From: Bursaphelenchus xylophilus
Lineage: Eukaryota > Nematoda > Chromadorea > Rhabditida > Aphelenchoididae
Length of the DNA stretch: 64,000 nt
Reading direction: 5' to 3'
Assembly (NCBI GenBank): GCA_904066235.2
Contig: CAJFCV020000002.1
Coordinates: 8,928,001 to 8,992,000 of the forward strand
Position numbers and translations under genes: made by a program. Below the pieces are notes generated by a model that saw only the letters and a list, made by a program, of their open reading frames with translations, made no database searches and was not told the DNA's origin. Position 1 is the stretch's first letter, and each line of letters opens with the position of its first letter. Positions 44,569 to 54,934 of the stretch are shown here, one piece after another.

Positions 44569-45253
44569 GACTGGATTTATTGTTATTAATCTCAAAAATT
44601 TTGTTATTTTTTCTGATTGTTACTTTTTTCTTAAGTAGTAGTGTTAAAAAGTAATTTTTTGGAATTTTTCCAAAAATACTGGATTTAGGGGTTTTCGAGG
44701 GTGCTGATTTCGAAAATCATGTTAGCTTTCCTCTTCATAGTACTATCTGGTACTATACAGTACGAAGTGAAAATATGGCTTTTGGCGTTAATGGTGTTGT
44801 TTTGATGCTTGGTACTCCTCAAAAACACGTTTTAAATAATTGGTACTGTTTAGTACTGTCTGGTACTGTGTAGTACAAGGTAAAAATTTGGCCTTTAGGC
44901 GTTAGTGGTGTTGTTCTGTTCCTTAGTACTCCTATTTTCACCTTGTATTACATAGTACCAGACAGTACTAAACAGTACCAGTTATTTAAAACGTGTTTTT
45001 GAGGAGTACTAAGCATCACAACAACACCATTAACGCCAAGAGCCATATTTTCACCTTGTACTGTATAGTACCAGATAGTACTATGAAGAGGAAAGCTAAC
45101 ATGATTTTCGAAATCAGCACCCTCGAAAACCCCTAAATCCAGAATTTTTGGAAAAATTCCAAAAAATTACTTTTTAACACTACTACTTAAGAAAAAAGTA
45201 ACAATCAGAAAAAAATAACAAAATTTTTGAGACTAATAACAATAAATCCAGTC
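44569..45253. mobile_element. ~685 bp palindromic element downstream of the PTP gene
   Basis: GACTGGATTTATTGTTATTA at the left and TAATAACAATAAATCCAGTC at the right, with ~300 bp arms mirrored almost base for base (for example GGGGTTTTCGAGGGTGCTGATTTCGAAA and its complement). GTACTATCTGGTACTATACAGTAC-type motifs recur. No coding capacity. It starts ~50 bp after the PTP stop codon, so it lies at or just after the 3' end of that transcript. Confidence 0.88.
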
Positions 45254-45299
45254 AGATGGTTCAGATGGCAGGTCTAAGCCTCTTCTTTGATTTTTCCCC

Positions 45300-45380
45300 G
45301 GTTCCGGAAGTGTCACTGTTCCGCCATTCCGGAAGTGTCACTATTCCGCCATTCCGGAAGTGTCCAAATTCCGGAAATGT
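45300..45380. repeat. Short tandem repeat, ~25 bp unit, three copies
   Basis: TTCCGGAAGTGTCACTGTTCCGCCA-like unit repeated about three times, with a degenerate fourth end (TTCCGGAAATGTC). Confidence 0.8.
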
Positions 45381-45784
45381 CGTGGTGCCGTATACCAATT
45401 TCCCGCATGGAAATTACGTGTGTTTTTTGTACCTCGCAAAAAATTTTTACCACCGATTTGCTCTTCCCGTAATTAGCATCTCCCTTTTTTGTGCTCCAAA
45501 ATATTGTTCCTCCCGACGCACCGTGACCAACGGGCTCGTAAAAGTGCGCCAGTCTTCAATTATAACACCCAAATTATATATCCAGCAAGCGGATGGCACT
45601 GCGAACTCGTTTCTTGGAAGCGTTCGCAAACCCGTAATGGAAGGGCGAGGAGAACCAGCCTGTGTGTGCGGGGGGAATAAATAAATCCCCGGGAGGCTTC
45701 TTTTTTCGCAATTTCTGTTTTCCTCCGATTCTTGTTTGCAGCGACGCCTTCCTTGATTGGCTTCGATCCGCCGGCTAGATTGGG

Positions 45785-45791
45785 TATAAAG
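45785..45791 (+). promoter_or_regulatory. TATA box of cuticle collagen 3
   Basis: TATAAAG about 50 bp upstream of ATG 45837. It lies inside the upstream in-frame extension from 45732, which argues against that earlier start. Confidence 0.55.
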
Positions 45792-45836
45792 TCGACGCAG
45801 CGTCAGCGGATTTCCTCCAATTGTTCGCTGAGAGCG

Positions 45837-46875
45837 ATGACTAAAGCGGCTACGCATTTGGCCGCCGCCGGAATCGGCGGCTCGGCCCTCTTCATTATTT
45901 GCGCCTTGTATTTCGTGGCCAATCTTTATCAGGAGATCAACCAGATGCATTCGGAGAGCATTGCCGAGTTGAATGAGTTCAGAGAGATCGCCAACGACGC
46001 GTGGAATAGCATGATGGACAGAAGAAAGCCGCAATTCGAGAGCATCTTCCGTCAGAAGCGTCAGTATGATGCTGCGGCCACCGGAGGAGACGCCGCCGCC
46101 AAGGGAGCTCAGTGCAGTAAGTTTTTTGGCTAATCCTTGCTATATAGGCTTCTAACTTGAGAGATATCTCCATTGTAGATACTCTAATGTCTTTAGATTT
46201 CCACTAATAATGAAATAATTTCCAGACTGCGCTCGCCAAGCCAGTAACTGCCCACCAGGCCCTCCAGGTCCACCTGGACAGCCCGGAGAACCCGGAACTC
46301 CCGGAGAACCCGGACAGGACGGCCAGAAAGGAAATGATGGCACTGCCTCTGCCGAAGGAGGATATGACCAACCCGGCGCCTGCATCCAATGCCCAGCCGG
46401 ACCACCCGGCCCACCTGGACCAGACGGCCCCGCCGGACCCGCCGGCTCCGATGGACAGCCCGGAGAAGCGGGACACCCAGGAAAAGACGGAGAAGCCGGC
46501 CCACAAGGACCGCCCGGAGACGCGGGACCAGACGGACAAGCCGGACCCGCCGGACAGCCGGGAAAACCAGGAGAGGGAGCTCAACAAGCGACCCCCGTGC
46601 CCGGACCAAAAGGACCACCCGGACCTCCAGGCCCAGCCGGAGATGCTGGACCAGCCGGTGCTGCGCCACCAGCCGGACAACCAGGCCCACCCGGACCTCA
46701 AGGACCGGCCGGAAAGAACGGAGAACCAGGCAAAGACGGAGAGCCGGGCGCTCCAGGAGCTGCTGGCATCCCCGGCGCCGACGCCGCCTACTGCCCATGT
46801 CCACCACGTACTGGCGACGTTGCTGGCAATGCTGCGGTCGCCGAGAAAGGCGGCTACAGAGTGAGATTCGTCTAA
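45837..46875 (+). CDS. Cuticle collagen 3
   Basis: Two exons (45837-46116, 46226-46875), about 309 residues. N-terminal collagen module with anchor ([22 protein letters not shown]), [20 protein letters not shown] and processing site RQKR (72-75) before QYDAA. Cysteine clusters ([28 protein letters not shown]) flank Gly-X-Y blocks unusually rich in Asp, Glu and Gln. The single intron interrupts the first cysteine cluster, between CS and NC; collagens 1 and 2 lack it. The C-terminus is short ([10 protein letters not shown]). It belongs to a different subgroup from the tandem pair at 25-28 kb. Expected to be secreted and crosslinked into the cuticle. An AATAAAT signal is near 46947. Confidence 0.93.
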
Positions 46876-48510
46876 GAACTCCCAGCTTGAAGAGCGTTTT
46901 TTGCGTTGAGTATGAATTTGAAGCCGGTAAAGGCTTACTGGAGAAAATAAATATCTCAAAGCAACTCGTGTTTTTCTTTAATTTATCAAATTTAAACGAA
47001 GCTGCGAATCAAGAAATGGGGTGCCGGATGTCAGGAATTCCCCGCACCGTTCGTGGTTGATGGCTCTTTTTGATTACTCAAGCTGTCAAAGATATCCATC
47101 TAAAGAAATCAAAGGGGTTGCGCTTTCAAAAATAAAGATAAGTGAGAAGAAAAAGATGATTTAGACAAACGTTTTTTTCAGAATTTTGTCTGTATTCTTA
47201 TTTACAACTTCTTTACACTAATTTTTAGTCGAAGAGTCGATCCACCAGTTTTTTGTTACAATTAAACAAAACTTTAGGCAATTCAAAACAAAATTGATAA
47301 ATGGGAACTTTCAGTTATCACCAGGAAGTATCAGTCCGTCTGGAAAAATTTCCCGGCTGACTATAATGTATATTATGACAAAAAGTTAGAATTGCTAAAA
47401 AATTGAAAGTCTAGATGCACTCGTGATCTATGTCTCCGGAAGGGTCTACTCTGCTCACAGTCATAAATAACAAGGACGTGATGTAAAGACCATGAAGACC
47501 AAACCCAAGTGATGAAAATTTGGTAGAGAAATTGGAAAAATCACGTTGTGATTTTTACTGACAAGGAGAGCTCTTTATGTGGAGAAAGCTTAATTTAATT
47601 ACAGTCAGCTTAAATGTACATATATGCGTGCGTAAATATGTACATAAATCTTGGGTTTAAGTTTGTGCCAAGTTTCATAAATATCGGAGTGTAATATTTC
47701 GAGCATTTCCCTTCCGAACTCAGTCAGAAGAAGACGTTGCTGCAACAGGATTACAAAAAAAAAATCAAAAGTAAAAAGAAAGAAGCAACTTTCGTCAAGT
47801 CTACTCTTATTTTAATTTTGATTCCCTTGATCTGCGGAAATTTTTTGCAGAATTAGACAGCCTCTTGAATAGGCTATCTTAAATTTTTTGGAACGTTTTA
47901 CATTAACGGAGTGCATGTAGACAATAGAAAGAGAATCAGCCGTTTTTTACTGCTATTACTCCATCAATTTTACTAATATGTATAGCTGGCAAATGTGTGC
48001 TCCGGTTATCATGATATCTCTACATTTTTAATATTCACACTTCCAATAATGTAACACATTTCAATTACTATTGTTTCTTATTAATTTTGGCCGAAACGGG
48101 AAGAGCAACGTTTCCAGTCTTCAATAATGAGAAGGGGAAGGAAATGATTTGTTGTTTACAGCGTTACATCCCAGAGAGCTTGGGAACTAAACGCGTGCTT
48201 TTCATTGTTACACACCCTTTCCTATTGATTTTTCGTTTTGACGGATTTGGCATTGAGAAATTGGAGCGATGTAAAGTGTAAATTGTCGGCCTCCGGTAGC
48301 TCTGTTTTTCATGTGGGAGTGAAAAAGATGGCGACAAAAGGGGGAGCAGACCCTTGGGGTTTCCAATTCCGATGATCAGTTTATTTTGTCTTAAGGGTTC
48401 GTAAATAGCCATGCGGCATTTTCAAATTAGGAAAGCTTTCAACCAAGTTTTTTTGGGTAATTCAGAAGTGGGAATTAGATACTATACCTATACAACTTTA
48501 TGCGTCGCCT
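46876..48510. other. Repeat-poor intergenic DNA
   Basis: No gene recognised. A short degenerate piece of family B lies at about 47655-47712 (GTGCCAAGTTTCATAAATATCGGAGTGTAA). CAGTCCGTCTGGAAAAATTTCCCGG at about 47333 resembles the end of the MITE at 37467. Frames at 48087-48412 overlap on both strands and are judged chance. Confidence 0.45.
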
Positions 48511-48511
48511 T

Positions 48512-49437
48512 TCGGAATATTCTACCTTTCAGAATATTCTACCTTTTGGGATACACCACCCTTCGGAATACTCTACCTTCTGGAATAGTCGACCTGTTGG
48601 AATAGTCTACCTTTTGGAATACTCTACCTTTTTGAATACTCTACCCTTGGGAATACCATACTTTTCGGAATACTCTGCCTTTCGGAATAGTCTACCCTCC
48701 AGAGTACTACACCTTCCGGAAAGCTCTACCTTTTGTAACAGCCTCCTTTTGGAATACTCTACCTTTTGGAATAGTGTACCGTTTGGAATAGTATACCCCT
48801 CGGAATACTCTACCCTTCGGAATACCATACCTTTCGGAATACTCTACCCTACGGAATACTCTAGCTTTTGGAATACTCTACCTTTCGGAATACTCTGCCT
48901 TTCGGAATAGTCTACCCTTCAGCATACTACACCTTCCGGAAAGCTCTACCTTTTATAACAGCCTCCTTTTGGAATACTCTACCTTTTGGAATAGTGTACC
49001 GTTTGGAATAGTATAGCCCTCGGAATAGTCTACCCTTCGGAATACTCTACCCTTCGGAATTCTCTACCCTTCGGAATACTCTGCTTTTCGGAATACTCAA
49101 CCTTTCGGAATACTCTACCTTTCGGAATACCATACCTTTCGGAATACTCTACCCTACGGAATACTCTAGCTTTTGGAATACTCTACCTTTCGGAATACTC
49201 TGCCTTTCGGAATAGTCTACCCTTCAGCATACTACACCTTCCGGAAAGCTCTACCTTTTATAACAGCCTCCTTTTGGAATACTCTACCTTTTGGAATAGT
49301 GTACCGTTTGGAATAGTATAGCCCTCGGAATAGTCTACCCTTCGGAATACTCTACCCTTCGGAATTCTCTACCCTTCGGAATACTCTGCTTTTCGGAATA
49401 CTCAACCTTTCGGAATACTCTACCTTTCGGAATACCC
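48512..49437. repeat. Minisatellite with higher-order structure
   Basis: About 925 bp of a 17-18 bp unit (TTCGGAATACTCTACC and variants TTGGAATAGTCTACC). Diagnostic variant units (ACCTTCCGGAAAGCTCTACC then a TTTTxTAACAGCCTCC unit) recur at 48711, 48931 and 49236, so blocks of about 220 and 305 bp have been duplicated on top of the basic unit. The two later blocks are nearly identical, indicating recent expansion. Open frames through it are by-products of periodicity. Confidence 0.95.
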
Positions 49438-50828
49438 TTTCGAAGGCAACTCCCGCCTTGTATCCCAAAACAATACTCGTTGATCTTCGACTTTACAATT
49501 TTATTCTTCGTTTACAACCTTTCATTTGCTCGTAAATTTAAAATTGGGTTTTCCGTAAAAATAGAAAGCGAAACTAATGCGATGAACTTTTACATAAAAT
49601 TGATCTGATTACTTCTCTCTTTTTTATAACTCCGAATTGGGAAATGTCCTGAAGATTGATGATGAATTCTCGAACATTTTATCATCGTTGGATCCTGATT
49701 ACAAATTGGTAAATATTTTGCAGCCGAATGCTCATAAACTCTCTGAAATTTGATGATTTTTGGGAGTATACACAGGGCAGCGGGGCTAGGAAAAAATTGC
49801 TATTTTATATTTTATAAAATGCGATGCGGTGTCGGTAAGATTTTTCGATACGATAAGCCCATTTTTATTCAGAATTTTATTCAGAAAACTGTAGGCTTTT
49901 GCGGTATGTTCGTATGTTCCATATTACCAGTGAATTTTTAGTCCCAATGTCGGTACTGTAGCCGGAGTACTTAGCACATTCCAATGGTCCAAAAACAGAA
50001 TTTCAGCATGTGTTCTAAACATATTTTTTGTTTTTTGGCCATAAAAACTGTTTTTAGTGCCAGCTGGGGCTTCTTATTCGAAGCCCGATTAATGGCCTCA
50101 GGCGGGCTTGGTGACCGTTGTTTAATGTTTTCAGCTTATTTTGGGACGTGACGGTAAACATTATAGCCTATTTTGAATCGGTATTAATTTGTGAAAATTC
50201 CTTTTGATTTTTTTAGTCCTGGCCTATGGGGATTTCTTTTGGGGTACTATTGGTACAATAACTAACTTGCAACGTAGTCAATTTCTCAGCATTTTTTGGC
50301 ATTTTTTGTCATCTTTTTTTTGTCATCCTTCTTTTATTTTTAATCCCATTACTGCCCATCACACTCTCATTTCTTTGATCAATAGTACATTAACTTTGAA
50401 AAATCGATACGACCTTGCAAAGGGTAATCAATGGATATGCCTTGACTATCTTGTTTTTCACGTACTTTTGTTTTCATCTATTTGTGGAATTCCCCCGTCA
50501 ATTTATCGACTTTTTGTTTTTTAAAAGTCGAGTATTGCTGTGCAATATTACGTGGGAAATTTAAAAAAATTATCAGAACATTAATAATGGCAGTGGTTTT
50601 AGTACAACGCCCAGATTTTTGTTGTACTTTGCGGACTTTTTGCAGACCCATTATGAAATTTGCACCATATAATTTATGATGTTTTCGGTTTGACTGACTT
50701 TTTTTGATCGTGTGATTGTCAATCTCCACCTTCCTAAACTACGAATTTCTTTTTGCTCACCACGTTTTTTCAGCTCGCGAAAGACGCTGTTAACGACGAT
50801 TAGGTAATTGGTATATGCGAAGCGAACC
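49438..50828. other. Intergenic DNA upstream of APMAP-like gene
   Basis: No repeat family member seen. A 106-codon hydrophobic frame at 50204-50524 and overlapping minus-strand frames have no supporting signals. Sequence just before 50829 is the likely 5' leader of the next gene (TTTTTTCAG at about 50768-50776 could be a trans-splice acceptor). Confidence 0.45.
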
Positions 50829-53810
50829 ATGGAAGAAGAGATTGTCCAATTTCTGTAAGTTTATCAAAGTGTAAAATGATGTGAGTGTTGGAATGTGAGT
50901 GCGATTGGGGAAGAACATTGTAGTAGACTACAATTCAAAGAGTTTGGAGGTTTCATTGGGTAAAAGTTCAAGGGTAAATATTTTAGGAGTTAGTAAAAAT
51001 TTTTAAAAGAAAACTGACAGGGGAAGTACCCCAAGTGCGACGCTCAGATTTGGATGAAACTTGGCACACATTTAGAATAATTTTTTCTAAGATATATCAC
51101 ATATGCGAGTCTCTTTGACCGATCTCCATGTTTAGCGTCTCGCTCGGCGGCAAAAATCGTTCGATATCTCGGTGGCGCCCCCAAAGCGCGAGCTCAAACT
51201 TTCAGGAATTGATATTTAGTCCATACCTGACGTGTGTGTAAAATTTTAAGAAAATCTGAGCGTCGCACTTGGAGTACTTCCGCTGTTAGTAGACTACAAT
51301 TCAAAGAGTTTGGAGGTTTCATTGGGTAAAAGTTCAAGGGTAAATATTTTATGAGTTAGTAAAAATTTTTAAAAGAAAACTGAGTTGCGACTCATATTTG
51401 TTGCAAATTTTTCACAAGCGACATTACAGCAAGTCCGAATTTTAAAAATTTTGGTTCACTCTTTTCAAGGCATCGATGAGGGAGTAGGCAAAGTGCGGAG
51501 AGTGCCCGGAAGGGAAAAGGTTTTTTGGTCGATTTGGCGCGGTATAATTGTATGTATGTACTACAAACCTTTTAGCCTAAAAACGTGTAAAATCTTTACC
51601 AAATCTTGGACTAAAAAGCTCGTTTCTCTCTGCGATGTACAGGCTAGGAATCTCGGAAATGACTTATAAAAAAAATTAAGTTAGGCTTTGCCGTTCCGAT
51701 TGCATACAAGGCTGTTTTCGAGAGCACCATTTTCTCACTGTGCATGTTTTTAGACTTCAAACTTGATTTTTTGTCACCGTCGTTGATGATTTTCCATACT
51801 TGATTGCTTTGTTTTCAGAATTCTCCTTGGAATTGTAGCGTTCATTGGACTCATTGGCCTCTTATTCTTTCTCAAATGGCGACAAACCAAAAAATTTCAA
51901 GCGCAAGTTTATCAGTAAGTATTTCTATGATATCTTTGTCAATTTAGACGTATTTTAAAATACTTTTCATATTTTTATTTTTAATTTTTAGTCTTCCAAC
52001 TCCTCCAGAGAAGACAGGAGTTTTGGCGGAGAACAATTTGCTGACTCAATCCGAGAAGATCCTCAAAGGAAAGCTGGACGGTCCCGAATCTGTTCTTGTT
52101 GAAGACGGTAGGACACAACATGCTTCAGATGCTTGAAAAGTTAAAATTGCTGATTTATATTTGCTGATTTTTAGGCACTCTGTACACAGGAACAGCGGAT
52201 GGTCGGATTGTAAAAATTGTTGATGGAAAAGTTGAGAAATATTTGAATTTACGCGATGACTTTGGCACAAGAGGTATGTTATGATTGGATACGCTAAATA
52301 CGCGATTTTTGGCATAACATCGTTGTTTATATTAGGTTATATACCACTTTATTTCAGGTAAATTCAAGACAGAACCTCATTTTGGTCGGCCTTTAGGCAT
52401 TCGGCGACTAAACGACGACTGTTTGGTCGTTGCCGATGCCTATAATGGGGTGTTCAAGGTGGACTTGAATAAAGGTAGGGGATTAAAATTACCGCGAAGT
52501 TATTTTTCAGGCCAAGTCACCCATATCTTTTGCTCTCACACCGATGTTTGCGGAGTCAAATGCGGCTACGTCAACGATCTCGACGTTCTCGATGAAAACG
52601 TGATTTACTTAACGGATTCATCCGTCAACTTTCAGCGACGTCAATTCACAAATGTCATGCTGGAAAATGCGCCAAGTGGAAGGTAGAATAATACAAGTTT
52701 GATGATATCTATAATTCTTTTTTTAGGATAATCGAGATCAAAGTTTGGAGCGGAGACAGTCGAGTGCTCCTGGACGGTCTGTTTTATCCATTCGGAATTC
52801 AAATTCATCCGGATAAACAGAGCTTGTTGTATGCGGAAGCTGTCAAGTGCAGGATTATGAGGTAAAATTTGATATTATTCGGAATGGAGGGGTCTAACGA
52901 TAAGAAATTTTTGACGATTTAGCTTGAGCTTTATAGATACAGTGGGGTACCTGATCCATTGGCAAAAAACGTACCATTTTGCATCCTGGAAGTATCAAAA
53001 ATGTGGCTAAATGCTTCCCTCTCCAAGTGAAAAAAACTTCGTTTTGAAGGGCCTTTTTCCTCACAAAAAGAGCGGGCGTGCTTTTGAAATCGGAGTTTTT
53101 TCTCTTGGAGAGGGAGGTATTTTGCCACATTTTTTCATGCTTACTGGATGCAAAATGATACGTTTTTTGCCATTGGATCAGGTCCGCCACTCTGGAGCCA
53201 TAATTTATGAAACGATGGAGTTTACAAACGCTTTTTCCGCTATTTTTCTTTCAGTTTCGAGCGGAAAATATATAATTTTTTAGTGGTATTCTAGTTGTTG
53301 TTAGAAATCTAGCTGAATCATTAAAATCCGCTTTGAGCCACTGCTAAAAACATCTAAGACTCGCTGGCGTGTCCGTATTTTACCCCTCTTCATTTCAGAT
53401 ACTTCTTCACGGGTCCAAAAGAAGGCCAACTCGAAGCCTTTGCCACCAATCTACCCGGAGTTCCCAACAACATTCGTCTCTCCGCGGACGGAAAGTCCTT
53501 CCTCTGCGGAATGCATGTAGCCCGTTTTGAGGACAAGCCAGCGCCCGTCGACCGTCTGAGCCCTCATCCGACGGCACGGCGATTGCTGGTCACCATGATC
53601 CCCGATGAAATTCTGGGCCGATTATCCAAAATCATCCTCCCGAAGTATGGGCTGGTCGTTCAATTGGACCTTGAAGGCAACATCATCCGATCGTATCACG
53701 ACCCCAAAGGCAAGGTGAAATTCATCACGCATGCGGCGGACGATGAGAATTATTTGTATCTCGGCTCCATGCACAACAATTACATCGCACGAGTACCCAA
53801 AGTCGTTTGA
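50829..53810 (+). CDS. APMAP/strictosidine-synthase-like membrane protein
   Basis: Eight exons: 50829-50854, 51819-51914, 51992-52107, 52175-52273, 52358-52474, 52511-52682, 52727-52861, 53399-53810; 390 residues, all GT-AG. A short cytosolic N-terminus is followed by one membrane helix (about 10-27, LLGIVAFIGLIGLLFFLK) and a luminal six-bladed beta-propeller. Family motifs: GPESVLVEDGTLYTGTADGRI, GRPLGIRRLNDDCLVVADAYNG, YVNDLDVLDENVIYLTDSS, FYPFGIQIHPDKQSLLYAEAVKCRI and LPGVPNNIRLSADGKSF, matching adipocyte plasma membrane-associated protein and plant strictosidine synthase-like proteins. Such proteins are type II membrane arylesterase-like propellers related to paraoxonase; a calcium site is expected. 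Intron 1 holds a family-B element and intron 7 a hairpin MITE. Confidence 0.92.
50917..51020 (+). repeat. ~104 bp direct repeat, left copy
   Basis: GTAGTAGACTACAATTCAAAG... to AAAAGAAAACTGA; near-identical to 51283-51385. The pair brackets family-B element copy 2 within intron 1 of the APMAP-like gene. Confidence 0.88.
51021..51287. mobile_element. ~265 bp inverted-repeat element, family B, copy 2 (internally deleted)
   Basis: AGGGGAAGTACCCCAAGTGCGACGCTCAGAT at the left and ATCTGAGCGTCGCACTTGGAGTACTTCCGCT at the right. It is shorter than the 440 bp copies because the centre is missing. Confidence 0.85.
51283..51385 (+). repeat. ~104 bp direct repeat, right copy
   Basis: Matches 50917-51020 with few differences (TTTTATGAG against TTTTAGGAG). 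Confidence 0.88.
52938..53194. mobile_element. TA-flanked hairpin MITE, copy 7 (intronic)
   Basis: TACAGTGGGGTACCTGATCC at the left; the right end GGATCAGGTCCGCCACTCTGG has lost the final GTA. It lies in intron 7 of the APMAP-like gene. Confidence 0.87.
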
Positions 53811-54934
53811 ATCTCAGCCATATTTGTGTAGTTTGAAGGGTTTTTTTATGATTCTTGAAGCCATAATTTATAAGCACATTGACATGCATAATAAAGAAGA
53901 TATTTTGACGAGTTGCGGAGAAGGATAAAATGTAAAGTCTTGACTTTTTGGGAAAAATTAAATCGGAATTCCTAGCTCAATGTCTACTTAATCAACTGAC
54001 GGCCCTCTTAAATAAGTTTAGTCTACAGTGACGGATCTGTTTCATTGTGAAAAAACTTACAATTTTGCATCCAGGAAGCATCAAAAATGTGGCAAAATGC
54101 TTCCCTCTCCAAGTGAAGAAACTTTGTTTTGAAAGGCGCAGCTTTTGAAATCGGAGTTTTTTTCACTTGGAGAGAGAAGCATTTTGCCACATTTTTTGAA
54201 CTCCCCGGATGCAAAATGGTACGTTTTTTGCCACTGGATCAGGCCCCTCACTGTAGTATTTTTATCGGAAATAAAACAAACCCGCTAGATTTCTTTTTTT
54301 CAGTACATTCTTCATCCCTCTAGAAATCGACGCCCTCAAGATAGGGTAGACGAAAGAAAAATCTTAGCAAAGCACAACAATTTTCCATTATCCTTGCCAG
54401 GCTCATAGCATTGTTATTATAACATGTATAATATGTCATTATAACATGTGTAATAGTCAACCCAATTTCGTTCCGTTTTTTATGTTCACTGGAAATCGTC
54501 GTCGTACAAAGTGACTTTTTAACTTTCTATTTTTAAATTCCTCAACTCAAAACTGTTCAACCTGCTCTGTCGCTGAACTTTACAAATGTTTCAAGACGGT
54601 TTTTGATCTTTTTTGATGCAAAGTTTTTAAAGCGGAAATTCAGAAGATTGCATGTACATAGACAGAATACAAGAAGTATAATATGTAGATAGTGTGCGTG
54701 CAATAAATTTTGCACACAAACTTCTTTTGTCGTTGATGAGAAGGGCTAAAAAACCCCTTCCCTTTACAAAAAAGAAGGGTTTGATCGATGTTGGTGTTTT
54801 CCAGTTACGAAACCAATTTTGCTTTTTGTGGAAAGAGAAAGCGTGAAGAAGCAAAAAACCCTTCACGTCATATATATATATGTATAAGTTAACCATTCCA
54901 AAGTGAGCTACAAGGTTTCGCGGAAGTCAAATTA
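53811..54934. other. Intergenic DNA with hairpin MITE
   Basis: Downstream of the APMAP-like gene. It contains MITE copy 8 and AT-rich sequence with small repeats (ATAACATGTATAATATGTCATTATAACATG near 54420). No gene recognised. Confidence 0.45.
54024..54255. mobile_element. TA-flanked hairpin MITE, copy 8
   Basis: TACAGTGACGGATCTGTTTC at the left is diverged; the right end CAGGCCCCTCACTGTA is close to consensus. The loop is shortened. Confidence 0.85.

Noticed and set aside
48500..48910. 136-codon repetitive frame (YSTFWNTLPFGI-type)
   Set aside because: By-product of an 18 bp minisatellite; no start context.
48512..49437. CRISPR-like array
   Set aside because: Units are contiguous with no unique spacers, and the genome is a nematode; it is a minisatellite.
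50204..50524. 106-codon hydrophobic frame
   Set aside because: Phe/Leu-rich translation of T-rich DNA with no supporting signals.
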